Of a DNA stretch of 64,000 bases, positions 19,528-29,129 are shown one piece after another. The first letter of the stretch is position 1. Each line of letters begins with the position of its first letter. The position numbers and the translations under genes are program-made. Origin of the DNA: Alcaligenaceae bacterium (lineage in GTDB: Bacteria; Pseudomonadota; Gammaproteobacteria; Burkholderiales; Burkholderiaceae_B); assembly GCA_013416395.1 (NCBI GenBank), contig JACCEP010000001.1:62001-126000 (forward strand), in the 5' to 3' direction. The notes under the pieces were generated by a model. It was given only the letters and a program-made list of their open reading frames with translations. It searched no databases and was not told where the DNA came from.

Positions 19528-20103
19528 ATGAAAAAACATGTAATCCGTATTGTAGGCGGTGATTATCGCAAAACGCCCATTGCGGTTATTGATGCCCCCG
19601 GCCTGCGACCAACTCCCGATCGTGTCCGTGAAACACTGTTTAACTGGCTGCGCCACTTCTGGGCTGATGATTTTACGCACAAGCGTGTATTAGACCTTTT
19701 CGCCGGCACAGGCGCTTTGGGCTTTGAAGCGGCTTCGCACGGCGTAGCGCATGTACAAATGGCTGAAACCAACCCTGCCGCGGTAGTTGCCCTGCGTGCC
19801 CTGCGCACACGACTCAAGGCTGATTGCGTACGTATCCATGCGGGTGACGCCTTGACGGTTCTCGACCGCAGCAGTGCCCCTTTTGATCTGATTTTGCTTG
19901 ACCCTCCTTTTGGTCAAGCGTGGCTAGACCTCCTCTGGCCGCGCTTGCCCGCTGTGCTACACCCTGATAGCCTTGTATATGTGGAGTCAGAAGCGGCATT
20001 CATACCACCCGAAGACTTCCAAGTATTACGCCAATCGCGGGCTGGTCAAGTGCATTTCCAACTTCTGCGATTTGCTGCATTGCAAAAAACAGTCAATAAT
20101 TAG
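19528..20103 (+). CDS. rsmD: 16S rRNA (guanine(966)-N(2))-methyltransferase
   Basis: 191 residues. The SAM-binding segment [13 protein letters not shown] (56-68) and the catalytic DPPF (125-128) are intact, and the N-terminal RIVGGDYR is typical of RsmD. It methylates G966 of 16S rRNA in the 30S subunit. Divergent from ftsY (70 bases apart) and followed by coaD, a common pairing. Confidence 0.94.
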   Translation: MKKHVIRIVGGDYRKTPIAVIDAPGLRPTPDRVRETLFNWLRHFWADDFTHKRVLDLFAGTGALGFEAASHGVAHVQMAETNPAAVVALRALRTRLKADCVRIHAGDALTVLDRSSAPFDLILLDPPFGQAWLDLLWPRLPAVLHPDSLVYVESEAAFIPPEDFQVLRQSRAGQVHFQLLRFAALQKTVNN

Positions 20104-20195
20104 CCGTCAGAATTAAAATCGGCCCGGCCTCGGGATCTTCCTGCGCTGGGCTGCCATCGTGGCGAGACAACACACTTTTCAAAGCGCACTACCCC

Positions 20196-20708
20196 ATGAT
20201 CATTGCAATCTACCCCGGCACATTCGACCCCATGACACGCGGACATGAAGATCTGGTCAGAAGGGCAGCTGGTCTTTTCGACCAGGTGGTAGTTGGTGTT
20301 GCCCACAGCCATGCCAAAAAGCCTTTTTTCAATCTCAATGAACGGGTAGAAATCGCCCAAGAAGTCCTCAGCCATTACCCAAATGTTCACGTACGCAGCT
20401 TTGCAGGCCTGCTTAAAGACTTTGTGCGCGAACAAAATGGCCGCGTGATTGTGCGAGGTTTGCGGGCGGTGTCTGACTTCGAATACGAGTTTCAGATGGC
20501 CGGCATGAATCGCCACCTGTTGCCTGAGGTCGAAACCCTGTTCATGACGCCCTCCGACCAATACCAGTTCATATCGGGCACGATTGTGCGCGAAATTGCC
20601 ACGCTGGGCGGCGATGTCAGCAAATTTGTGTTTCCATCAGTGGAGCGCTGGCTGCACACCAAGGCCAAGCAAGTACGCAGTGAGCGAGAGCAGAATAACA
20701 ACGGGTAA
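20196..20708 (+). CDS. coaD: Phosphopantetheine adenylyltransferase
   Basis: 170 residues, full length. The nucleotidyl-transferase signature [12 protein letters not shown] is at 6-17 and the late [10 protein letters not shown] motif is present. It makes dephospho-CoA from phosphopantetheine and ATP, the fourth step of CoA synthesis. Lies 92 bases after rsmD, same strand. Confidence 0.95.
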   Translation: MIIAIYPGTFDPMTRGHEDLVRRAAGLFDQVVVGVAHSHAKKPFFNLNERVEIAQEVLSHYPNVHVRSFAGLLKDFVREQNGRVIVRGLRAVSDFEYEFQMAGMNRHLLPEVETLFMTPSDQYQFISGTIVREIATLGGDVSKFVFPSVERWLHTKAKQVRSEREQNNNG

Positions 20709-20750
20709 TCGCGACGCCGGCGCGCATCGGCATTACACTATCAGGTGTAG

Positions 20751-21044
<294 letters not shown>

Positions 21045-21048
21045 AAGG

Positions 21049-21441
21049 CTAGCCAGGCCAGGTTACTGGTTTCTGCTCAGGGTGCAACTTCATGAGCCGG
21101 CATGGCTGCTTCAGATAGGTTGAAAACCACACGGCCGCCATCTCGCCCTCATCAACAACATCGAGTGTCTGCGCCCCCAGCGTGGCTTTTGTGCGCACAC
21201 TGTCATCGTCTTCGATGACATCAAGGGGAATATCAAGGCGCAGCATGCCGGGTGCGCGCAAAACCAGATACCCGAACCGTAGCTGTACATCGATCTTACC
21301 CAGATCTGGCTGCTGAACCGGCGACATCCAGACACCTTGCGGATCAACAACCATCCAGCGCCTGTCATAGCTGGCAGCATCATCGCTGGCGACACCGCCG
21401 CAGCCAGCCACTGGAAAATAATCAGTAGTCATTGTTGTCAT
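21049..21441 (-). CDS. Stand-alone MOSC N-terminal beta-barrel protein
   Basis: 130 residues. The segment FPVAGCGG followed by YDRRWMVVDPQGVWMSPVQQ strongly resembles the MOSC_N beta-barrel that precedes the catalytic MOSC domain in molybdenum-cofactor-linked proteins such as YcbX. The C-terminal MOSC domain is absent: the protein stops after VTWPG, and the following DNA is the ferredoxin gene on the other strand. The start ATG overlaps the asmA-type stop as ATGA, so it is translated with that gene. Function unknown; it may bind a ligand without catalysis. Confidence 0.7.
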   Translation of the reverse strand: MTTMTTDYFPVAGCGGVASDDAASYDRRWMVVDPQGVWMSPVQQPDLGKIDVQLRFGYLVLRAPGMLRLDIPLDVIEDDDSVRTKATLGAQTLDVVDEGEMAAVWFSTYLKQPCRLMKLHPEQKPVTWPG

Positions 21442-24188
21442 TGCCCCAATAGCCCTTTTAGTGCATCGCCGATACTTTTGATCGTGTCTGTTTGCTTGCC
21501 CGATGCCGCCGGCCCGTCTTCAGCCTCGGCGGCACCTGCTTTTGCTTTCTGGTTGGACAGCATATCGATGAGCCCTTCCTTGACCGCTTGCTTGACCACC
21601 TTGCTGCGGATGTCTTGCCACTGCACCTGATAAGACGGTTTGGAAAACTTGCCCGAGATGCGTACCGGCACGGTTACGCCTTTGAGGTCTGCGAGGCGCT
21701 TGCCCTCGTCGCTGCCGCTGTCCGTGACTCGAACATTAACCAGCACATCAAGCTGGCTGTTAACCAGATCGAGGGTTGAGGGGGTGCCCTGTGTGATGCG
21801 CAGCGGCGGCGCCTGAACATCAAGCTTGCTGATCTTGCCCTGCCCCAGACTGAAGTCAACACGCGCGTCAAGAAGACTAAAAGCAGTTTGACGCGACATA
21901 TCAACTTGCGAAACCACTTGAGGCAACTGGCCGCTGAATACATTGCGTACAACTTCGTTGACCTCATTGAGCGTTTTGGCCAGATCAACCCCTCTGACAG
22001 CGCCATCGCGCATCGTGATACTGGTTGAGCCCGTTAACCCTGCCGTAAGCGCCGCAGTGGTTGCCCCTTTCGAGGTTAGGTCAAGGTTGACAGTGCCATG
22101 CCCCACGAGACGATCTTCGCCCAAGTAGTCGTGCAAAAACGCGCCAACATCAACATCTTTTAGTTCAAGGTTCAAGCCAATGTTGTTTTTTGACGTAGCG
22201 GTAACCATGCCACTGAGCACACCGTCATAAAGCTTTGCATGTATGTCGGAAAGTTGCAGTTTGCCCTCGGCGGCCTGCAGTGTTGTCTTGAAACTACTGG
22301 CGTGCAACGCCTTGACCTGGAGCTGGTCTATGGCAAACGTGCCGTAGACATCAACCGCATCGAGAAAGCCGAAGTCAAATTTTTCTGGGGGTGCAGCGGG
22401 TTTAGTCTGGGCGGGCTTGGCCTGAGCCGGCTTGGGGGCAGGCTTGGCGGCAGGTTTTTCAGATGCCGAAGCCTCTTGGGATGGCTTTTCGACCTCAACC
22501 AGAGCTGCTGAGGGAAACAGTGTATTGAAATCAAGCGTATCGGCGACGAAGGCGAAGTTGACTTTAGGATCTTTGAGCTGAGTGGCGCTGAGTGTGAAAT
22601 TAAGTTTACTGCCACTAAGCACCGCATTGATCTCAGTATCAAGCCGGTCTTTGAACAGGTCAGCTTGCAAGCTGCCTATAAAGGGAAACTCGAAATTGCC
22701 ACCCGGAAGTGCCTTGTCTTCAATACGGATATCACCCCGCATGGCCGATAGCCCTCCCAGTTTTCGGAACACCTGCCAACTGGCGGGGGAGGTCATCTTC
22801 AAGCGCACGACCCGGTCACCTTTTTTATCGGTGGCATCGACCTTGAGTTCTTTAAGCGTGAGTTTGCTGGCGTCTCCGCCCAGGCCGTTCATGGCCATGG
22901 AGACACCCAGCACACCTTTGGGGTCAACCAGCTTAAACGTGGCCTGCACAGGCTCGCCCGACGCTTTTTCGGGCGAAACCGCCAGACTGGGCGCATCTAG
23001 CGCAATGTCAAAGGTCTGGTCTTTCTGTTTTCCTTTGGCGCGATAGGCGAGCTTCTCAACTTTAAGCTCTGCACGACTGCGATCGATCTTGAGCTTGGGT
23101 GCCACCAACGTCGTGTCGAGCCCCGTAATAGGGGATGCTCCACCTACCTCACCCTGCACAGAGAGCTCAAAGTTGCTGACGTTAAGCATGCGCGAAAAGG
23201 CTTCATAGGCAAGATTGCCTCGAAGCGTCGCCGACTTGGCGTCAAGGTCTGCCAGTTTGCCCTGCACTTGCAAGTTAAGTTTTTGTGCTGAGTAGGTTTG
23301 CTCTGCCGGATCAAAACGTACCAGAGCCTGGCCGGCCAGCGCTGCATCGGCAGCGGGGTACTGGCCCACCAGGTGGCCTTTCAGGGCCACGTCAAATGCC
23401 TGATTGAAGGTAACACGACCGGTGTTCGCTTCTAGTTTTTCAATACGGCCCACGGTGCCAGAGGCCACATCATAGAAATGAATTTCACCGTTTTTTACTT
23501 CGAGCCCGGCGATGTCTATCTGGAAATCGGTTTGCTCGACGCCGTCTTGCGCACTCGCCGTTGAAAACGGCAGCAAACGCCCAAGAAGGTTGGACAAATC
23601 AAAGGTACCTGACTGGTCTTGCGCTGCCGCGTCATCGCGAGCAGCCCCTACAGAGGGGCTCTGAGCAACGTCGGCCGTCGTGATGCCCGGTTGAGGTTGT
23701 GCCGCCACGCCTGCAGGTACCTGGCTATTTTTATGACCCGCAGCGCCTACCAAGGTGCCGGGCGCCGCCAGAGATACGGCTGCCGGTGCGCGACCCAGCA
23801 AGTCGTCAAAATTGAACTTGCCATGCTCATTACGGCGCACCCATGCCTTAAAGCCGGACACGGCCACATGATCGACGACCAGACGATTGGACAGCAAGGG
23901 CCAGATAGCGACAGCAAAACGCGCGCTATCAATGGACGCAAACGTATCTTCGCCCTCGCGATCAGACAGAGACACGTCTTCGACCGCAAGCCCGATACGT
24001 GGAAACAGCGACAACTGAATGTCGCCCTTAATGGTAAGCGTGCGATGAAATCGGTTGTAGACGATTTCTTCGAGTTTACTTTTGTACGCGTTGGGATCGA
24101 ACGTGAGCAGAAAGATCGCTATGCCTACCAGCGCGACGATCATCAGAGCGACGATACCAATTAGTACCCGTTTCAACCAGAATTTCAT
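21438..24188 (-). CDS. AsmA-family protein
   Basis: 916 residues from ATG 24188, with GAGG upstream. One N-terminal membrane helix (about 4-28) anchors a large periplasmic part. N-terminal AsmA signature: DPNAYKSKLEEIVYNRFHR then LSLFPRIGLAVEDVSL. The C-terminal AsmA_2 region (after about 650) includes TGSTSITMRDGAVRGVDLAK. An Ala/Lys/Pro-rich linker lies near 585-615. AsmA proteins are bridge-like proteins thought to move phospholipids towards the outer membrane. Its stop overlaps the MOSC_N gene start. Confidence 0.9.
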   Translation of the reverse strand: MKFWLKRVLIGIVALMIVALVGIAIFLLTFDPNAYKSKLEEIVYNRFHRTLTIKGDIQLSLFPRIGLAVEDVSLSDREGEDTFASIDSARFAVAIWPLLSNRLVVDHVAVSGFKAWVRRNEHGKFNFDDLLGRAPAAVSLAAPGTLVGAAGHKNSQVPAGVAAQPQPGITTADVAQSPSVGAARDDAAAQDQSGTFDLSNLLGRLLPFSTASAQDGVEQTDFQIDIAGLEVKNGEIHFYDVASGTVGRIEKLEANTGRVTFNQAFDVALKGHLVGQYPAADAALAGQALVRFDPAEQTYSAQKLNLQVQGKLADLDAKSATLRGNLAYEAFSRMLNVSNFELSVQGEVGGASPITGLDTTLVAPKLKIDRSRAELKVEKLAYRAKGKQKDQTFDIALDAPSLAVSPEKASGEPVQATFKLVDPKGVLGVSMAMNGLGGDASKLTLKELKVDATDKKGDRVVRLKMTSPASWQVFRKLGGLSAMRGDIRIEDKALPGGNFEFPFIGSLQADLFKDRLDTEINAVLSGSKLNFTLSATQLKDPKVNFAFVADTLDFNTLFPSAALVEVEKPSQEASASEKPAAKPAPKPAQAKPAQTKPAAPPEKFDFGFLDAVDVYGTFAIDQLQVKALHASSFKTTLQAAEGKLQLSDIHAKLYDGVLSGMVTATSKNNIGLNLELKDVDVGAFLHDYLGEDRLVGHGTVNLDLTSKGATTAALTAGLTGSTSITMRDGAVRGVDLAKTLNEVNEVVRNVFSGQLPQVVSQVDMSRQTAFSLLDARVDFSLGQGKISKLDVQAPPLRITQGTPSTLDLVNSQLDVLVNVRVTDSGSDEGKRLADLKGVTVPVRISGKFSKPSYQVQWQDIRSKVVKQAVKEGLIDMLSNQKAKAGAAEAEDGPAASGKQTDTIKSIGDALKGLLGQ

Positions 24189-24323
24189 TAACAGCCTCAA
24201 AAACCACCGGAGAGCTCCCCGGTGCCGGTTACGGCAAATACCGAGAATGCTAACCCATCATAGGGGTAAACGATAGGCAAAACCAAACTGAATGTACACG
24301 CTGAAGGCAGGCAAGCACTTCGT

Positions 24324-24342
24324 GTCAGGCTCTAAGCCTGAC
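24324..24342. repeat. Perfect 8-base inverted repeat upstream of metY
   Basis: GTCAGGCT, CTA loop, AGCCTGAC. It lies in the 312-base region between the divergent AsmA and metY genes, about 160 bases before metY, without a T-run. It could be an operator; I see no SAM riboswitch in this region and no other clear element. Confidence 0.4.
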
Positions 24343-24500
24343 GCTGGTTAATGCAAGGATACTGGCAAACCGCACACTACTTTATTACTATGGCTTATAA
24401 CAAAAGAAAACAATTTTCTATCGGTTCACGTGCAATGCCCGTTACGATGCAACATGCTCGCCCATTTTTCAATTCTTTTCCAAGACCATAACTACAAGCC

Positions 24501-25778
24501 ATGAAATTTGAAACTCTTGCCGTCCATGCCGGATTCAAGTCCGACCCCACGACCAAATCTGTTGCGGTGCCTATTTATCAAACCACCTCGTATTCGTTTG
24601 ACAACACCCAACACGCTGCTGACCTGTTTGACCTGAAGGTACCAGGCAATATTTATACCCGTATCATGAACCCCACCAATGCCGTGCTCGAAGAGCGCGT
24701 GGCAGCGCTGGAAGGCGGCGTCGGTGCACTGGCCGTTGCATCGGGTATGGCTGCAATTAACTATGCGATCCAGACCATTGCGCAAGCTGGTGACAACATT
24801 GTATCGGTCGCCAAGCTATATGGTGGCACGTACAACCTTTTCGCTCATTCATATCCGCGCCAGGGTATCACCGTTAAGTTTGCGCCACACAATGACGTGG
24901 CGGCTATCGAAGCACTTATCGATGAAAACACCCGCGCGGTATTTTGCGAAAGCATCGGCAACCCGGCCGGCAATATTGTCGACATCGAAGCCATCGCCGA
25001 AGTCGCCCACCGACATGGCGTACCGCTAATTGTGGATAACACCGTTGCCTCGCCCGCCTTGTGCAAACCCTTTGAGTACGGTGCCGACATCGTCGTGCAT
25101 GCGCTTACCAAATACATGGGTGGGCACGGCACCAGCATTGCCGGCGCCATTGTCGATTCGGGCAAGTTCCCGTGGGCTGAGCACAAAGATCGATTCGCCA
25201 TACTCAATGAGCCTGATCCTTCATACCACGGTGTCGTCTACACCGAAGCGTTTGGCCCGGCTGCCTTTATCGGGCGTTGCCGCGTCGTGCCACTGCGCAA
25301 TACCGGTGCTGCGCTGTCGCCATTCAATGCATTTTTGATTCTTCAGGGTATTGAAACGCTGTCCTTGCGCATGGAGCGTCACACCGAAAACGCCCTGCGC
25401 GTTGCGCAATACCTTAAAAACCACGAGCAAGTGTCGTGGGTGCAGTATGCAGGCCTTGAAGACCACCCCGAGCATGCCTTGGCGCAAAAGTACTTTGGCG
25501 GCAAGCCAGCCAGTATTCTTTCGTTTGGCATCAAAGGCGGCAGCGAAGCTGGCGCACGGTTTATTGACGCACTGCAGCTTATCCTGAGGCTGGTAAATAT
25601 TGGCGACGCCAAGTCGCTTGCCTGCCACCCGGCTTCAACCACCCATCGTCAGCTCAGCCCCGAAGAGCTCGAGGCGGCGGGCGTGGGCGAAGACCTGATC
25701 AGGCTGTCGGTCGGCATTGAGCATATCGATGACATCCTTGCCGATATTGAACAGGCTCTGGTTGCCAGCAAAGGCTAA
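24501..25778 (+). CDS. metY: O-acetylhomoserine sulfhydrylase
   Basis: 425 residues of the Cys/Met metabolism PLP-enzyme family; length and the opening [11 protein letters not shown] fit O-acetyl-L-homoserine aminocarboxypropyltransferase rather than the shorter cystathionine enzymes. K204 in [11 protein letters not shown] is the PLP lysine and D179 in IVDNT the pyridine-nitrogen aspartate; the C-terminal [14 protein letters not shown] motif is complete. It makes homocysteine from O-acetylhomoserine and sulfide. Transcribed alone after a 312-base upstream region. Confidence 0.93.
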   Translation: MKFETLAVHAGFKSDPTTKSVAVPIYQTTSYSFDNTQHAADLFDLKVPGNIYTRIMNPTNAVLEERVAALEGGVGALAVASGMAAINYAIQTIAQAGDNIVSVAKLYGGTYNLFAHSYPRQGITVKFAPHNDVAAIEALIDENTRAVFCESIGNPAGNIVDIEAIAEVAHRHGVPLIVDNTVASPALCKPFEYGADIVVHALTKYMGGHGTSIAGAIVDSGKFPWAEHKDRFAILNEPDPSYHGVVYTEAFGPAAFIGRCRVVPLRNTGAALSPFNAFLILQGIETLSLRMERHTENALRVAQYLKNHEQVSWVQYAGLEDHPEHALAQKYFGGKPASILSFGIKGGSEAGARFIDALQLILRLVNIGDAKSLACHPASTTHRQLSPEELEAAGVGEDLIRLSVGIEHIDDILADIEQALVASKG

Positions 25779-25999
25779 CTAACCCTACCCCGTGGCAGAC
25801 GACTGCAGAGTCCAAACTATGCAGCCGTCTGCCCTTGCTTGCACGCACACAATTCGGCTTCGTCCGTAACCCGCTTCAATCGCCCTGCCCACTCATGCAA
25901 AGCCAGGCTCAAGATACGCGTTTACAGCTAAAAAAGAATGCCCTTACATCCTGTATAGTTATTGGCATTACTAAGAATTAACTTACCGAGAGGAGCCAT

Positions 26000-27118
26000 A
26001 TGCAGATAGGAATTCCCCGCGAAACTCTGCCGGGTGAAACCCGTGTGGCCGCGACGCCCGAAACTGTTAAAAAATATATTGCTGCCGGGCATACCGTAGT
26101 CGTTGAACGCGGCGCCGGAACCCAGGCACATTTTCCTGATGACGAATACGCGCAAGCGGGCGCACAGCTCGTCGACCAGGCCCAAGCGCTAGGCTCGGCG
26201 CTGGTGTTCAAGGTTCGCTCTCCGTCCGCCGACGAACGCAGCATGATGAAGCCAGGCACAGTGCTTGTCGGTATGCTTGACCCATTTAATGCCCAAGGGC
26301 TGGCTGATCTGGCCGCTGCGGGCCTTACGGCTTTTGCGCTTGAAGCTGCACCGCGCATTACCCGCGCGCAAAGCCTTGATGTGCTGTCATCCCAGGCCAA
26401 CCTCGCCGGCTATAAAGCGGTGCTGCTGGCTGCCAATCAATATGGGCGCCTCATTCCCATGATGATGACGGCAGCAGGCACCCTGAAGGCCGCCCGTGTG
26501 GTTGTACTTGGCGTTGGCGTAGCAGGCTTGCAGGCGATCGCCACGGCCAAACGCCTGGGCGCAGTGGTTGAGGCCTCCGACGTACGGCCAGCTGCCAAAG
26601 AGCAAGTACTGTCGCTGGGTGCCAAGTTTATCGACGTACCGTTTGAAACTGACGAGGAGCGCGAAATTGCTGAAGGCACGGGCGGCTATGCCCGCGCCAT
26701 GCCGGCCGCCTGGATGGCCCGGCAGGCCGCACTGGTGGCCGAACGGTGCAAGCAGGCCGACATTGTGATCAGCACGGCGCTCATACCCGGCAGGCCTGCA
26801 CCCGAATTAATCAGCGCTGAAACCGTACATGGCATGAAGCCTGGCTCGGTCATTGTTGATCTGGCCGTTGAACGTGGCGGTAACTGCCCTCTGTCAGAAC
26901 TAGACAAAGTCGTGGAAATAAACGGTGTGGCACTCATCGGGTTAAGCAACCTGCCTGCACTGGTTCCTCATGACGCCTCGGCCCTGTATTCCCGCAACGT
27001 GCTTGATTTCAGCAAACTGATCTTTGACGCAGAGGGCCAGTTGGCCATACAGAAAGACGACGAAATTATCGCCGCCTGCCTGGTCTGCCAGGACGGCAAC
27101 GTACTTAGGAGCGCCTGA
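26000..27118 (+). CDS. pntAA: NAD(P) transhydrogenase subunit alpha part 1
   Basis: 372 residues, the soluble NAD(H)-binding subunit of the three-gene transhydrogenase. N-terminal MQIGIPRETLPGETRVAATP is the alanine dehydrogenase/PNT signature; the nucleotide site is GVGVAGLQAIATAKRLGA (about 171-188). With PntAB and PntB it couples proton flow to hydride transfer between NADH and NADP. GAGAGGAG precedes the ATG. Stop and next start overlap as TGATG. Confidence 0.94.
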   Translation: MQIGIPRETLPGETRVAATPETVKKYIAAGHTVVVERGAGTQAHFPDDEYAQAGAQLVDQAQALGSALVFKVRSPSADERSMMKPGTVLVGMLDPFNAQGLADLAAAGLTAFALEAAPRITRAQSLDVLSSQANLAGYKAVLLAANQYGRLIPMMMTAAGTLKAARVVVLGVGVAGLQAIATAKRLGAVVEASDVRPAAKEQVLSLGAKFIDVPFETDEEREIAEGTGGYARAMPAAWMARQAALVAERCKQADIVISTALIPGRPAPELISAETVHGMKPGSVIVDLAVERGGNCPLSELDKVVEINGVALIGLSNLPALVPHDASALYSRNVLDFSKLIFDAEGQLAIQKDDEIIAACLVCQDGNVLRSA

Positions 27119-27429
27119 TGGAAGCGGTTAACCCAACTCTGATCAATCTTATTATTTTTGTGCTGGCCGTGTATGTGGGGTTTCACGTGGTCTGGAATGT
27201 TACGCCGGCACTGCATACGCCACTGATGGCAGTAACCAATGCCATCTCAGCCATTGTGATCGTGGGCGCCATGCTGGCGGCCGCGCTCACCCAGGACAGT
27301 CTGGCGCATTACATGGGCATCTTTGCCGTAGCACTGGCTGCAGTCAACGTGTTTGGCGGCTTTCTCGTCACCCAGCGCATGCTTGAAATGTTCAAGAAAA
27401 AAGAAAAGAAGACGGGAGGTAAAGCATGA
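27118..27429 (+). CDS. pntAB: NAD(P) transhydrogenase subunit alpha part 2
   Basis: 103 residues, the small membrane piece that in E. coli is fused to PntA. About three hydrophobic helices, with NAISAIVIVGAM and GFLVTQRMLEMFKKKE typical of PntAB. Start overlaps pntAA by one base and its end overlaps pntB as ATGA, so expression is coupled. Confidence 0.93.
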   Translation: MEAVNPTLINLIIFVLAVYVGFHVVWNVTPALHTPLMAVTNAISAIVIVGAMLAAALTQDSLAHYMGIFAVALAAVNVFGGFLVTQRMLEMFKKKEKKTGGKA

Positions 27430-28865
27430 TTTCCGCGAATCTCGTCACCCTGCTGTACTTGGTCGCCTCCGTGTTTTTCATACAGGCACTCAAGGGGCTG
27501 TCACACCCGACCACTTCGCGAAAAGGCAATATATTTGGCATGGTGGGCATGGCTATTGCGGTGCTGACCACTGCAGCTCTTATTGTCAGCCTGGCTGTTG
27601 AAGGAACCGTGGGCATAGGTCTTGGTCGCGTCATCATCGGGCTGCTCATTGGTGGCACTGTCGGCACCATCATGGCAAAGCGCGTCGAAATGACCAAAAT
27701 GCCAGAACTGGTGGCCTTTATGCACAGCATGATAGGCCTGGCAGCGGTAGCCATTGCCATCTCTATCGTGGCCGAACCTTCTGCATTCAATATCACCGCT
27801 CCTGGCGGCCCCATACCCATGGGCAATCGGCTTGAGTTGTTTATTGGCACGTTTGTCGGGGCACTTACTTTCTCCGGGTCTGTCATTGCTTTCGGCAAGC
27901 TGTCTGGCAAGTACAAGTTTCGTCTGTTTCAGGGCGCACCAGTGGTGTTCTCGGGCCAGCACATGCTCAACTTGGGCCTGGCGATTGCCATGGTGGCGTG
28001 CGGCTTGTGGTTTGTGGCTACCCAGGCATGGATGCCGTTCATCATCATGACCGTGCTGGCCTTTGTGCTGGGTGTCATGATCATCATTCCCATTGGTGGC
28101 GCCGACATGCCGGTCGTGGTGTCCATGCTTAACAGCTATTCTGGCTGGGCAGCGGCGGGGATCGGGTTTTCGCTCAACAACCCCATGCTGATCATCGCCG
28201 GCTCGCTGGTGGGGTCATCGGGCGCCATTCTGTCCTACATCATGTGCAAGGCCATGAACAGGTCCTTCTTCAACGTGATTCTTGGCGGTTTTGGTGGTGC
28301 AGGTGCTACCGCCGCTGGCGGGGCAGACCAGGCCCAGCGCAATGTGAAATCCGGCAGCCCTGACGATGCCGCCTTTATGCTGAGCAATGCCGAGACGGTC
28401 ACGATTGTTCCAGGCTACGGGCTGGCAGTCGCACGCGCCCAGCATGCCCTCAAAGAGCTTGCCGAAAAGCTGACTGACAATGGGGTTACGGTTAAATACG
28501 CCATCCACCCGGTTGCCGGCCGCATGCCAGGCCACATGAACGTATTGCTGGCCGAGGCAGAGGTGCCTTATGACCAGGTGTTCGAAATGGACGATATCAA
28601 CGGCGAGTTTTCACAGACCGATGTGGTTCTGATATTGGGGGCCAATGACGTGGTTAACCCGGCCGCAAAAAACGACCCGGCCTCGCCCATTGCTGGCATG
28701 CCCATACTTGAGGCCTACAAGGCACGCACCGTAATCGTCAACAAACGCTCAATGGCCTCCGGCTACGCCGGGCTGGATAACGAGTTGTTCTACATGGACA
28801 AAACCATGATGGTGTTTGGCGATGCCAAGAAGGTTATCGAGGATATGGTCAAGGCCATTGAGTAG
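27426..28865 (+). CDS. pntB: NAD(P) transhydrogenase subunit beta
   Basis: 479 residues: about eight membrane helices in the first 290 residues, then the soluble NADP(H)-binding domain with VPGYGLAVARAQHALKELA and VILGANDVVNPAA. It completes the proton-translocating transhydrogenase in the inner membrane, supplying NADPH. GGAGG precedes the start. A strong hairpin follows the stop. Confidence 0.95.
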   Translation: MISANLVTLLYLVASVFFIQALKGLSHPTTSRKGNIFGMVGMAIAVLTTAALIVSLAVEGTVGIGLGRVIIGLLIGGTVGTIMAKRVEMTKMPELVAFMHSMIGLAAVAIAISIVAEPSAFNITAPGGPIPMGNRLELFIGTFVGALTFSGSVIAFGKLSGKYKFRLFQGAPVVFSGQHMLNLGLAIAMVACGLWFVATQAWMPFIIMTVLAFVLGVMIIIPIGGADMPVVVSMLNSYSGWAAAGIGFSLNNPMLIIAGSLVGSSGAILSYIMCKAMNRSFFNVILGGFGGAGATAAGGADQAQRNVKSGSPDDAAFMLSNAETVTIVPGYGLAVARAQHALKELAEKLTDNGVTVKYAIHPVAGRMPGHMNVLLAEAEVPYDQVFEMDDINGEFSQTDVVLILGANDVVNPAAKNDPASPIAGMPILEAYKARTVIVNKRSMASGYAGLDNELFYMDKTMMVFGDAKKVIEDMVKAIE

Positions 28866-28900
28866 CCGCCACACGGCCATTTAGCACATGCCAAAAACCC

Positions 28901-28942
28901 AAACCCCGTACAACCAGACATTGTTCTGGCTGTGCGGGGTTT
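28901..28942 (+). terminator. Hairpin terminator after pnt operon
   Basis: A stem of about 17 base pairs with one mismatch: AAACCCCGTACA pairs with TGTGCGGGGTTT, and CCAGA with TCTGG inside. It lies 36 bases after the pntB stop; the T-run is short. Confidence 0.7.
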
Positions 28943-29129
28943 GAGTTTATGAGTGCCACAGAAACAGGGCGCTTTTCAGACTAACGCGCTGGACGCAGCG
29001 TTATAGTGTCGCGCACCCTAGCTTTATCTTACTGAAACACTAATATTCATCAAGCTTGTACTGCTCTGCGCCACGCGTAGTGAGCGCGATTTACGTCGAC
29101 TTACGTCGTAGCGTTAGCCCACTGTTGCT

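Noticed and set aside
18401-19562. Two long plus-strand open frames (about 340 codons each) rich in Leu/Pro/Val or Leu/Cys
   Set aside because: They are antisense shadows of the ftsY hexad repeats; an 18-base repeat without stops in one frame keeps other frames open. No ribosome sites or known family.
24201-24500. Possible SAM riboswitch upstream of metY
   Set aside because: No recognisable conserved core of a SAM or SAH riboswitch; only a simple 8-base hairpin.
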